21,845 nt of DNA from Chromera velia (GCA_018398765.1 JAHBMJ010001988.1:1780-23624), one strand, 5' to 3'; numbered from the stretch's first letter, positions 11,501-18,193 are shown. Numbers and translations: made by a program. The notes: generated by a model not told the origin, from the letters alone.

Positions 11501-12732
11501 GAGCAGAAAGGGCAGAAAAGGAGCAATTGAATGAGATTAGAGGACACTGCTAGGGAGAGAGAATAGCCAAGAGTTCCTTCTGACTAATCCCACCTGATAA
11601 TATAAAAATGCGCCTCATGCGTTGCCAGCCCCAGCATGATCAAGTCCGCATCAGCCCCGTAGAGACAGTGCCGCATGTTCGCGTTGTAGCTGCACACACA
11701 CAAACGAAAGCAAGAAAGCAATCAAGCAAGAAAGCGCACTCACAAACGAAGACGGGATGTCATGACAGAGACCAGCCGATCCGTTCTATTGACTAAGACT
11801 TCTTCTTCCTGCGAAAGAGTCCTCCTTTGAAGTCTCTGCATTCCTTGACTCCCTCCATTTTGTGCAAAGCAACAAAAGGAAACTGGACCTTCCTTCGTTC
11901 TTTCCCCCCTTTCCGTCTCCCTTCTTGCCTATTTTCCGCTCACATCGGATTAAGCTGAAGAGAAAGGACCCACAGCCGTGCAGCAAAGGACTGCCCAACG
12001 ACAGAGCCGCTGAAGTGATCCACTTTCGGAGTCACCCTCAGAGATCTCAGCATCAGCAGGAAACGCCCAAAGGAATTTAAAAGCGACACAACAAAAAAAC
12101 AGAGCGAAGCCCGGCAGTGAAAAGAAAAACGGACGCAAAACAAAAAGGACGAAAAAAGAAAAACCAACTCAGGAGACGACCGCTGGGACCGAATGAAGTC
12201 CATGATCTTGTGTTCTCCTTCCCCTGCACCGACAGATTGAGAAGGGAGAAGAAGAGATACAAAGAGAGTCAAAGAAAGAAACAAAGAAAGACAGACAGAC
12301 AGACAGACAGACAGAAAGAAAGAAAGAACGAAAGAAAGGAAAACACTACAACCTCAAAGAAGGGTGTGTCAAAATCGCACTTTTTGGCCCGTACTTCGAG
12401 AAAGAAAATGCATCGCCTCCTGTTTTCTGTTTCCAAACGAAAGAAAGGAAAACACTACAACCTCAAAGAAGGGTGTGTCAAAATCGCACTTTTTGGCCCG
12501 TACTTCGAGAAAGAAAATGCATCGCCTCCTGTTTTCTGTTTCCAACCAAGACCTTGAATTCTTCCCCTTTGCCTCTCACTCACTCACTCTCTTCATGTCC
12601 CTTCCTCTGTATGGGCGTATGGCTTCCGGCTTCCGTGTTGGCTTTCAGTCTCTTGCCTCGCACACCGTGACAGACGTTCAACAGATCACTACATTGTAGG
12701 CACGCACGCATACACACATACACACACTCGTT

Positions 12733-12766
<34 letters not shown>

Positions 12767-12796
12767 CACACACACACACACATACACACACACACA

Positions 12797-12870
<74 letters not shown>

Positions 12871-13541
12871 CTGTTCGTAGGATTCCAAATTCTGTCATAC
12901 GCTCCCGGCTGGTTGCTATCGCAGCTTCATCGCTGCGGAATTTCAGGGTGGGGTTGGGTGGCATAAGGAAAGGAAGGCTGGATGCATGGGCAATCAATCA
13001 ACCGACCCACCCACCCACCTGGATTGTTGGCATCCGAGAGGATGACCTTCAGGTTTGGGGTGTTCTTCCATGCCAGTTTGAACCGGGTGGCGATGTAGAA
13101 TCTGTGTGTGAGCAGGGAGGGAGGGAGGAGGGAGGGAGGAGGGAGGAAGGAGAAGGGAGGGTGTCAGTGAGGTATGAGACGAGTCAGCCTGAGATGAGAC
13201 TTCGTAACTGTCTAATAGGACAAGGAACTTTTTTCAGCCAACTGATGCCAAACAAGCAAACAAATCTACGAAAAGACGGACAGACAGACTATTCGTTCTT
13301 TCTTTTTCTTCCTTTCCTTCCCAGACAGACAGACAGACAGACAGACAGAAGAGACTGGCCGTATTGTTTTTCGATTTCTCCCGTCAACTCCTCGCAGCTT
13401 TCTTTCTTTTGTTTTTCCCCTGTTTCTTCCTGGCCTCCTTTGTTTTTCTCTCTTTGTCTCTCTCCCTCGCTCCCACCTTCTCTTTCTCTCTCTCCCTCTC
13501 TCCCACCTTCTCTCTCTCTCTCTCTCTCTGCCTCCCTCTTG

Positions 13542-13577
<36 letters not shown>

Positions 13578-14154
13578 GTCCACTTCCCCGCCCCCTCTCT
13601 CGCCTTCGCCCATTCCTCTCATGGAAGAGACAGGCAGACGGTGGCCCGTCCGAAGACAGATACAGACAGGCAGAAAAGGAGAACAGACAGCAGCTAAGAC
13701 GAATCCACAATGCCTTCTCCTTTCTGCAGGTAGCGTGCCAGACAGATGCAGGCAGAGCAACAGAGAGAGACGGAGAAACTACGGACAGCAACACCAACCA
13801 ACCCACCGAAGAGCTTCAGAGAGCTGGTGCATGAACGGAGTCCCAGGGGTGATCTGGTTGCCATCGAATTTTTCCTTCTTGGCAGGGATGGCCCTCCCGT
13901 CTGCAGCCACACACACGTAAGACAGACAGACAGACTATATGTTTCTTCTTCTTCTCCCTCCTTTTCTTCATGAACACAACAGACAAAAAGAAAGAAAGAA
14001 GAAAGACAAAAGAACAGCACCAACAATCAAACAGCGTGGGCAGGGGGCCCGAAAGGTGAGAGTTAAGCGCCCCTTGCCTCTCCACCTCCCGACAGACTTT
14101 CACGTGATCACTGGTTTCACACGCTACTCCTCTGCCAGACAGACAGACAGACAC

Positions 14155-14205
<51 letters not shown>

Positions 14206-14979
14206 AAGGAGGGCTTCTTTGGTTGGTCCGAGAAGAAAGGCTTTGTCTCCAAAGAGAAGAGCCAGCCAGCAAGCCAGTCGATCGGCCAGGGCGGTGCGTA
14301 ATGCTTGAGGACCGGCAGAAAAGGAAGCAGATGTGAGCGACTGTTCTTCATTCAGGGAGGCAGGCATTGAACCTGCATGTGTTATGCTAGTTCTCCTCCG
14401 TGCGTCCGTCCCGGTCCATCGCTCTGTCTTGTCGTCTAACACATGCATCCACGCACGACACCTACCTGTGACGAACTCTTCTTCGAGTTTTCTGATCTGC
14501 TCCTCGATCTCTGCTGACTCCTTCACAGCCTTGAACCTTCGCACTCTCTGCTGATTCATCTTCGCACGAGGAGCGACACCGTCTGCATGCAGTCACGACT
14601 TCTTTTTTTGTCAGAGACAGGAACCGACGAAGGACAGGTTTTGACGGGCCCTGGAAAGAAGCCAGGGGGTTGGCTTTAAACAGGCTGGAGGGAGGAAGAA
14701 AGAACAGAGGAGAGGAAAGTGAAGGTAATAATCCAAGTTCTTCCTCCCATTCAGAGCTTCCTTCCTTCCCACTTCTGCCTTCCCTTTCCGGCCTTCCGTC
14801 AGTCACTCTTTCTCTTCGCTGGGAGATGCCGTTGGAGTGAATGAAAGGAATTTTGCGCGACTTACCGACGGCCATGTAGATGAGCTTTTGGGGTCGGATG
14901 ATTGAAACGATCCTGCAGGCAAGCGGGCGGGCAGACAGAAGGGTCGATCACTTGATCCTTTGTGCTCCAAAACAGACAA

Positions 14980-15028
<49 letters not shown>

Positions 15029-15039
15029 AAGAGACAGAG

Positions 15040-15092
<53 letters not shown>

Positions 15093-15846
15093 AAGAGAGA
15101 AAGGAAAGAAAGAAAGAAAGAAAGAAAGAAAGAAAAGAAAGAAAGAAAGAAAGAAAGAAAGATCGTTTGTCTGAGCAGGGATCAGTGCCAAAAAGAAGGA
15201 GACGGGGAGGGCAGGCAGCGAGGGTGGGAATTTCTCAGTGTGCAAAAGTCCAAAGAGCTTTCTAGACCCAAAAGAAACAAAAAATACTGATGGAGAGAGC
15301 GAGATGGAGCTAAAGGCATAGCGGAAGGCGCCATATTGTTATACGATGCGTGCCCAGCCGACCAACTAACTGGCTGACTCACTTGTCAATGTACATAAAA
15401 ATGTTCTCGAACATCTCCTCAAAGGTCTCGGGCTCGGACTGCACTCCAAGAAAACAGGGGGGCGGAGACGCGTGAGGTGAATGGATTGATGCAGAGGACA
15501 GGAGACAGGCACGAAAAGACACTAGCACGCAAAGAGGTAGAGAGATAGTAGGATGCAACCAAACAAAGGAAGCCAGCACACTGCAGCGAGGACCTGCAAT
15601 GTCAATCAAATACTCTCACCTCCCCCCCCCGTTCAGACTGACTCCTCCCTCCGGCCTACAGCAAGGGTGGATGATTCCGTTCATGTCCAGGTACAGGCAG
15701 TCGAATTCCCCATTCGGATTTGGAAGCTCAGGATTCTGAACGACGTACGAGCCGTCAGGGGCTTCAGCTATGGGAGGTTCGACGGCATCCACGACTGTCT
15801 TCGGATACCGAATGGAAAGCCAACGAAAGAAGGTAGGGACTCCCAT
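3358..15846 (-). CDS. XRN2: XRN2/Rat1-type 5'-3' exoribonuclease, 22 exons
   Basis: Predicted nuclear 5'-3' exoribonuclease that degrades 5'-monophosphate RNA processively. Known roles of the family are transcription termination, rRNA and snoRNA trimming and RNA surveillance. Join on the minus strand: 15846-15643, 15438-15383, 14912-14866, 14582-14466, 13900-13807, 13101-13019, 12223-12169, 11689-11594, 11382-11190, 10858-10712, 10055-9991, 9532-9472, 9000-8421, 8221-8058, 7694-7585, 7132-7046, 6610-6448, 5960-5889, 5379-5161, 4850-4494, 4110-4035, 3746-3358. This totals 3435 nt, or 1144 residues; human XRN2 is about 950. The start is the family-wide MGVP. The acidic catalytic set is present: D54 (LYLDMNG), D103 ([16 protein letters not shown]), E202/E204 ([12 protein letters not shown]), D232/D234 (GADADLIML), D329 and D340 ([11 protein letters not shown]). 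The second conserved region has [10 protein letters not shown] (about 637-646), the XRN2 rather than the XRN1 form (FLSD). A KRKAD basic cluster at about 516 is NLS-like. The tail is Gly/Arg/Asp-rich. The junctions of exons 1, 12 and 18 are the least certain. Confidence 0.96.
3590..3735 (-). repeat. in-frame coding repeat encoding (W)GDRGDRDRP units
   Basis: Degenerate tandem repeat inside exon 22. On the plus strand it appears as repeated CCCCTGTCACC and CACGGCCGGTCC blocks. The reading frame is preserved through all units, and they alternate between [15 protein letters not shown] and GDRDPPWG. Replication slippage that keeps the frame is the simplest origin. Confidence 0.85.
3948..3994. repeat. 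compound (TC)n(CA)n microsatellite, intron 21
   Basis: A CT run passes directly into a CA run within the last intron of the exoribonuclease gene. On the transcribed strand it reads (TG)n then (GA)n, about 40 nt downstream of the exon 21 donor. Confidence 0.9.
4035..4110 (-). CDS. XRN2: XRN2-like exon 21
   Basis: Encodes residues 991-1015 plus one base: [18 protein letters not shown] and an ARAGPYG end, continuing the Gly/Tyr/Arg-rich tail. Borders are GTCCAG before and GTTCGT after. Phase 0 in and phase 1 out match exons 20 and 22. There is no family alignment at this length; the call rests on phase, splice sites and composition. Confidence 0.8.
4494..4850 (-). CDS. XRN2: XRN2-like exon 20 (start of C-terminal tail)
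   Basis: Residues 872-990. It begins [19 protein letters not shown], matching the GFN...RR...VLG segment found near the end of the XRN2 core in other species. It then turns into a Gly/Pro/Tyr-rich tail ([40 protein letters not shown]). The donor is GAG|GTCAGG. Reading through would stop three codons later. Confidence 0.88.
5161..5379 (-). CDS. XRN2: XRN2-like exon 19
   Basis: Residues 799-871, phase 0 at both ends. It starts [13 protein letters not shown], comparable to the HGIQGKFS / GMNGYLNL segment of XRN2 proteins, and runs through [18 protein letters not shown] to PVLDRTDTE. The acceptor is CCTGCAG and the donor GTGGGT lies in a (GTGG) run. The upstream junction is the one in the gene that does not close with a GT donor. 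Confidence 0.87.
5461..5523. repeat. compound (CT)n(GT)n microsatellite, intron 18
   Basis: A CT run of about 36 nt passes directly into a GT run of about 27 nt within intron 18. It reads (AC)n(AG)n on the transcribed strand. It creates long repetitive frames on both strands that are not genes. Confidence 0.92.
5889..5960 (-). CDS. XRN2: XRN2-like exon 18 (donor uncertain)
   Basis: Residues 775-798: starts [10 protein letters not shown] and ends VFDDIK, a helical segment after the HPLAEE motif. The acceptor is CTTCCAG, phase 0. To join exon 19 in frame, the exon must end after AAG with a GC donor (GCCGGT). The nearest GT, at 5884-5883 (GTCCTC), gives the wrong phase. A one-base sequence error is the alternative. 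Confidence 0.75.
6448..6610 (-). CDS. XRN2: XRN2-like exon 17
   Basis: Residues 721-774. It begins [13 protein letters not shown], matching the family motif [10 protein letters not shown], and ends [13 protein letters not shown] (family pattern LFVGKHHPL). The acceptor is GAACAG and the donor GTTGGT. One leading base completes the Pro codon from exon 16. Confidence 0.93.
7017..7045 (-). repeat. (GTCA)7 tandem repeat forming the donor of intron 16
   Basis: Seven and a quarter copies of CTGA on the plus strand, which read GTCAGTCAGTCAG... on the coding strand. The repeat begins exactly at the first base of intron 16, so each unit repeats the GTCAGT donor. In-frame splicing requires the first unit. 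Confidence 0.9.
7046..7132 (-). CDS. XRN2: XRN2-like exon 16
   Basis: Residues 691/692-719. It reads [20 protein letters not shown] followed by FAEDPDGK, matching the family segment LM.D..S.I.DFYP..F..D.NGK. The acceptor is CACGCAG and the donor GTCAGT. The phase (2 in, 2 out) agrees with both neighbours. Confidence 0.94.
7168..7203. repeat. (GA)n microsatellite, intron 15
   Basis: Interrupted GA run just inside the 3' part of intron 15. On the transcribed strand it is a CT tract about 35-70 nt upstream of the exon 16 acceptor, so it may contribute to the pyrimidine tract. Confidence 0.88.
7430..7473. repeat. (TGCC)n / (TGTC)n tetranucleotide repeat, intron 15
   Basis: About five TGCC units followed by TGTC/TATC units within intron 15. 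It belongs to the same CWGNC-like tetranucleotide class as the repeats at 18712 and 19139. Confidence 0.88.
7585..7694 (-). CDS. XRN2: XRN2-like exon 15
   Basis: Residues 655-690. It reads [20 protein letters not shown], then [16 protein letters not shown]. The PF.QLM.VLP..SG core is diagnostic of XRN family region 2. The acceptor AAAGCAG lacks a T before GCAG, and the donor is GTGAGT. Confidence 0.94.
8058..8221 (-). CDS. XRN2: XRN2-like exon 14 ([10 protein letters not shown] motif)
   Basis: Residues 600/601-654. It contains [18 protein letters not shown] and [14 protein letters not shown], nearly identical to XRN2 of other eukaryotes. The FASD form separates it from XRN1 (FLSD). The acceptor is CCTGCAG and the donor GTCGGT. 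Confidence 0.97.
8421..9000 (-). CDS. XRN2: XRN2-like exon 13 (linker and NLS)
   Basis: Residues 407-599, the longest exon. It begins with a basic coiled stretch ([20 protein letters not shown]) and continues through a low-complexity Ser/Ala/Gly-rich linker with an NLS-like KRKADG at about 516. It ends in the conserved [14 protein letters not shown] that opens region 2. Long serine and serine-alanine runs ([14 protein letters not shown]) make the linker expanded relative to animal XRN2. Confidence 0.94.
9472..9532 (-). CDS. XRN2: XRN2-like exon 12 (donor uncertain)
   Basis: Residues 387-406: [20 protein letters not shown], matching the GEVEDSIF segment of XRN2. The phase of exon 13 requires the donor AAC|GTCCGT at 9471. 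The better-looking GTGAGT eight bases further on (9463) would break the frame. The acceptor is GTTCAG. Confidence 0.82.
9991..10055 (-). CDS. XRN2: XRN2-like exon 11
   Basis: Residues 365-386: [20 protein letters not shown], matching the family segment GGYLTESG.VNL. The acceptor is GATGCAG. The donor is the first of three overlapping GT sites (GTCAGTCAGTGAGT); only the first gives the right phase. Confidence 0.92.
10096..10219. repeat. 62-bp tandem duplication, intron 10
   Basis: Two adjacent copies, 10096-10157 and 10158-10219, identical but for one substitution (AATGG against AAGGG). Each starts with TTGAATTGAATTGCG. The duplication is wholly inside intron 10. Such near-identity implies a recent event or active homogenisation. 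Confidence 0.95.
10712..10858 (-). CDS. XRN2: XRN2-like exon 10 ([11 protein letters not shown] motif)
   Basis: Residues 316-364. It contains [20 protein letters not shown] followed by [13 protein letters not shown], one of the most conserved stretches of the family, with catalytic-site acidic residues D328/D329 and D340. Phase 0 at both ends; acceptor GCTGCAG, donor GTGAGT. Confidence 0.98.
11190..11382 (-). CDS. XRN2: XRN2-like exon 9 (short spacer, no zinc knuckle)
   Basis: Residues 251/252-315. It begins [20 protein letters not shown], with a charged spacer running to [18 protein letters not shown], which matches the L.LNVLREYLE motif. In animal and plant XRN2 this interval holds a CCHC zinc knuckle; no cysteine is present here. 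The donor is GTCGGT. Confidence 0.94.
11594..11689 (-). CDS. XRN2: XRN2-like exon 8 (GADADLIML motif)
   Basis: Residues 220-250: [20 protein letters not shown] then [11 protein letters not shown]. It carries two of the metal-binding aspartates (D232, D234). The acceptor is TGTGCAG. The donor GTGGGA is one of two in the gene without T at +6. Confidence 0.97.
12169..12223 (-). CDS. XRN2: XRN2-like exon 7 ([12 protein letters not shown] motif)
   Basis: Residues 201-218: [17 protein letters not shown], carrying E202 and E204 of the active site. The acceptor is CGGTGCAG. The donor GA|GTTGGT splits an Asp codon completed by exon 8, restoring the family pattern PD.(N).RHCLYG. Confidence 0.96.
12290..12328. 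repeat. (GACA)n(GAAA)n compound tetranucleotide repeat, intron 6
   Basis: Six GACA units followed by GAAA units, directly abutting the first copy of the 109-bp duplication at 12329. It is intronic. Confidence 0.9.
12329..12546. repeat. 109-bp tandem duplication, intron 6
   Basis: Two copies in direct orientation with a period of 109 nt. Positions 12329-12436 and 12438-12545 are identical over 108 nt; the last base of each unit differs (A, C). The unit begins CGAAAGAAAGG, overlapping the GAAA microsatellite, which probably seeded the duplication. It is inside intron 6, so it does not change the protein. Confidence 0.96.
12701..12867. repeat. long compound (CA)n(GA)n microsatellite, intron 6
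   Basis: About 167 nt, mostly CA with a few T/G interruptions, ending in an uninterrupted GA run at 12839-12867. On the transcribed strand it is (TC)n followed by (TG)n. It lies in intron 6, the longest intron of the gene (795 nt). Confidence 0.95.
13019..13101 (-). CDS. XRN2: XRN2-like exon 6
   Basis: Residues 173/174-200: [20 protein letters not shown] then LSDANNP, matching the W.NL.VILSDA..PGEGEH motif that continues in exon 7. The acceptor is CACACAG inside a short CA run. The donor GTGGGT lies at the start of a (GTGG) run. Confidence 0.96.
13323..13349. repeat. (CAGA)n microsatellite, intron 5
   Basis: Nearly seven CAGA units within intron 5 of the exoribonuclease gene. Confidence 0.85.
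13446..13575. repeat. compound (CT)n(GT)n microsatellite, intron 5
   Basis: An interrupted CT-rich tract that becomes pure CT at 13509-13529, then a GT run at 13542-13575. Intronic; it gives rise to long repetitive frames on both strands that should not be read as genes. Confidence 0.92.
13807..13900 (-). CDS. XRN2: XRN2-like exon 5
   Basis: Residues 142/143-172: [20 protein letters not shown], then [10 protein letters not shown], matching the FDSN.ITPGT.FM motif. The acceptor is GGCTGCAG and the donor GTGGGT. The exon has no ATG near its start, so a simple open-frame scan starting at methionine misses it. Confidence 0.97.
14136..14206. repeat. compound (GACA)n(CA)n(GA)n microsatellite, intron 4
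   Basis: CAGA units pass into CA and then GA without a break, inside intron 4. It has the same unit order as the repeat at 12701-12867. Confidence 0.92.
14466..14582 (-). CDS. XRN2: XRN2-like exon 4 ([12 protein letters not shown] motif)
   Basis: Residues 103/104-141: [20 protein letters not shown], then a charged helix ending LEEEFVT. The motif is nearly invariant in XRN1 and XRN2. The acceptor is GCATGCAG and the donor GTAGGT. Confidence 0.98.
14866..14912 (-). CDS. XRN2: XRN2-like exon 3
   Basis: 47-nt exon, residues 87-102 plus one base: (K)[15 protein letters not shown], completing the family motif RP..L.YMA(V/I)DGVAPRAK with exon 4. The acceptor is GCCTGCAG. The donor GTAAGT is the most canonical in the gene. 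Confidence 0.96.
14983..15162. repeat. 180-nt (GA)n / (GAAA)n purine tract, intron 2
   Basis: An uninterrupted purine run apart from one or two C, alternating GA and GAAA blocks, in the middle of intron 2. The transcribed strand is a pure CT tract starting about 70 nt upstream of the exon 3 acceptor. Long homopurine-homopyrimidine tracts of this kind can form triplex DNA. Confidence 0.95.
15383..15438 (-). CDS. XRN2: XRN2-like exon 2
   Basis: Residues 69-86 plus two bases: [18 protein letters not shown], matching the E.MF..IF.YIDR segment of the family. The acceptor is GAGTGCAG and the donor GTGAGT. Confidence 0.94.
15643..15846 (-). CDS. XRN2: XRN2-like exon 1 (start codon; donor uncertain)
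   Basis: Residues 1-68. It opens [15 protein letters not shown], the universal XRN start, and includes [16 protein letters not shown] with metal-binding D54. The donor GGA|GTCAGT at 15642 keeps phase 0 with exon 2. The alternative donor AG|GTGAGA (exon end 15620) follows a run of nine G and is out of phase by one base as sequenced. It would work if the run were one G longer. Confidence 0.9.
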
Positions 15847-16195
15847 AGTGTCTTCTGACCGTCTCTCTCACTCCCTAGCTCTTGTTTCTTCTGGTTGTGT
15901 GGGATCCCACACAGCGATGGCTCTGGTCTTCTTGACTTCGAGCCCGTGCCTCCACGACGAAACAACTCACGGGAAAAGACGATGCGTCAGAGCTGCAAAA
16001 TTTGTCGCAGTCTCCTTCAGCCTTATTTCCAATTTTTTTTTGTAACGCCGAGCTGGGAGACGATCGGAGAGATGGCGTATCGGTCTCTAGACCCAACCAG
16101 AAAGGAGCACACAATTGAACGTTTCTGTGTCTTCCGTGTCTGGACCTACATGGACCTACCAAGGCACAGTGATGCACAGTGTGCTCACAGTAATA
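15847..16195. other. upstream flank of the XRN2-like gene
   Basis: About 350 nt before the start codon, presumably 5' UTR and promoter. Base composition is like the gene. I see no TATA box at a convincing distance and no upstream exon that would be needed, since the start codon is in exon 1. A run of nine T lies at 16033-16041. Confidence 0.5.
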
Positions 16196-17640
16196 CGCAT
16201 ATGGTGAGCTTTTGTTGGCTTAATTTTGTGCGAGTGGGAGGGGGCCGGGGGCCGGGGGGTGGAGCCTCACGCTCGCGGGGGCGCCCGCGCCGCGGGGGCG
16301 GGCGGAAGCCGCGCGGAACCCGCCCGAAAAAGCTCAAGGCCAGCGCCACACTTTTACGGTCGCCATGCAGCCCCAGGCCAGCCCCCCACACTGCTCCTAG
16401 TACGTTATAGTACATACTACTCCGAACCTCTTGCCGGATATTGCCGGAGCTCCGCTGGGCGCCCGGATACGCCCGGAAAAACTTTTGTCTGCCTCTGCCC
16501 TACTTTGCCCCCCTTTCTAGTAGGAGCTCACCATTACTCACCATATATTAAGAATGGGGCATTTTTACGAAGGAAGGCAGCACTATCAGCAGGACATACT
16601 ACGGAACGACGGGAGCGTTAATTAATTAATAAACGTTAATATGCTGTGTTATAAATTTTTTTTTTGAAGTTTGAACTTCTAAGTTCTTTTTAATCTATTT
16701 TGACCTCCCTCACGCGTGATGTAATGTCGGTATTTATCAGTATATTATGCTCCCAAATGTCATATATGGCCCTAATATAGGAATGAGTATAGTACTGCTT
16801 GGTATCTTCTAGTGATAGAGTATTGTAAGATCATATATGTGGAACCTCTCCTCCCCACCGGCAGCAGTATTATATCTGCAAAAGCTAGCCAACACTCTCA
16901 AAGTCTCTCATACTGCCTCCCCCTCTAAGGGGTCAAATATTTCTCAAAGCACCCTCCTCTGGATACTTAATATAACTGTATAGTAATCCTTATGACAGTA
17001 TCCAAAAGTATAACTTTATAAGTAAGGGGGGGGGGGGTCACCCACATTACGAATGTAATGTCGTACTCAGAGTAGGCTAAAATCAAAATCTACCTCAGAA
17101 TTAACTTATTTTTTAATACGGGCTTTTTGTTTAATTCAACTTTTAAATTTTAACTTAGAAATATTTTGAATTCAATTAAATTTAATAAATAAAATCCTAG
17201 ATAAAATCTTAATAAATTTTAATCGATTCTAGAATCAATTTCAGTCATGCAAAGCTATTTCTTTCTTTTTCAAGTTATTTCAAGTTGTAGCATCTGTTCT
17301 GTTTCAAAAACATCATGATTGCTGGCTGGTGCATTGTAAAAGCTTTTTTAAGACAAAAGAATATGCAGCTTTGAACTTCAAGCTTTAAGTTAAAAAACTT
17401 CTATCACTCTTAAAAATTGCATGACGGCGAGAATGACAGGTTCTTCAAGAAATCTCAAATTAGTCAAATTAAAGAACAATAAACATCGATTTGTACAAAG
17501 ACTGACTCCGAGCATAATTCTTTTCCATCAGTTTTAAGCATGCAATCCGTTCAAGACCCGTTTGGACCCGTTTCCCCGCCCCCCGTACTTTGAAGCCACC
17601 CGTTCCGTCAATCGGAGTCGGATAGATTGTGTTTAGGTTC
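16196..17640. other. compositionally distinct block, possible inserted element
   Basis: The block opens with about 120 nt of extreme G+C (about 16226-16345), followed by about 270 nt of mixed, still GC-leaning sequence. After about 16615 it turns abruptly AT-rich until about 17500, including a run of about a dozen G near 17027. No reverse transcriptase, transposase or RNA gene is readable. I could not find terminal repeats or a target-site duplication by eye, so a transposon is only inferred from composition. It separates the two genes. Confidence 0.4.
16299..16326. other. GC-rich inverted repeat (hairpin potential)
   Basis: CGGGCGG and CCGCCCG pair across a 14-nt spacer that itself contains the palindrome CCGCGCGG. 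It lies within the GC-rich opening of the distinct block, about 450 nt upstream of the XRN2-like start codon. No function is evident. Confidence 0.6.
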
Positions 17641-17773
17641 ACGACAGTGTCATACAATCGATCATTACACAGCAAATCATTACAGAGTGAGTGCGTGCGT
17701 GACAGACGAGAACAAGACTTCATGCACACATGGAAAAGGTTTCTCGTGCCAATGTCAGAATACGAAAGAAACA

Positions 17774-17812
17774 AGGAAGGGAGGAAGGAAGGAAGGAAGG
17801 CGGGAAGGAAGA
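17774..17812. repeat. (GGAA)n microsatellite
   Basis: GGAA units with small GGGA and CGGG interruptions, in the spacer between genes. A degenerate CTTTC-rich stretch at about 17950-18001 is a pyrimidine counterpart on the same strand. Confidence 0.85.
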
Positions 17813-18176
17813 ATGCAAAGGTGAATGATGGGAAGCACCATCAAGATGGATTAAGTCACGAATGCCTCCAAATCAAACAGTATTCGGAGACACACGCGCG
17901 ATCTTCATAATTGAAAACCCCACTAGAGAACGGTGGGATCGAGTCGATCCTTCTTTCCTTTTTTCCTTCCATGCTTCTTTCCTTCATTCCTTCTTTCCTT
18001 CCGAGTAAAGTCTGTTTCTGCTACCTGCATGGACGTCTGTTTTCGCTCAATCTGCAATCTCCTTACGTTTGGTCCTCGCTCGCTCTTCCCTCAAACATTT
18101 ACTGCGAATGCGCGTGCATTCCGCACGAATTCGCAGATTGCGCGCTCTGACCTTTCCGACTGACCACGCGATATCC

Positions 18177-18193
18177 AAACAAACAAACAAACG
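18177..18193. repeat. (AAAC)n microsatellite
   Basis: About four AAAC units in the intergenic spacer, directly preceding a CA/GC-rich and then a GA-rich stretch. Confidence 0.75.

Noticed and set aside
12117-12699. Plus-strand frames of 111-146 codons across the 109-bp duplication
   Set aside because: They lie antisense to exon 7 and intron 6 of a well-supported gene and gain length only from the repeated unit.
14341-14390. tRNA T-arm-like sequence (GCAGG TTCAATG CCTGC, minus strand)
   Set aside because: The stem and loop size fit, but no matching D-arm, anticodon arm or acceptor stem is found upstream; it lies inside intron 4.
14960-15290. Long [12 protein letters not shown] frames
   Set aside because: They are translations of the GA/GAAA microsatellite in intron 2 in several frames at once, not genes.
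17469-17774. 101-codon minus-strand open frame
   Set aside because: It overlaps the edge of the AT-rich block. It contains VVNLNTIYPTPIDGTGGFKV, which I cannot match to any family, and there is no connected exon.
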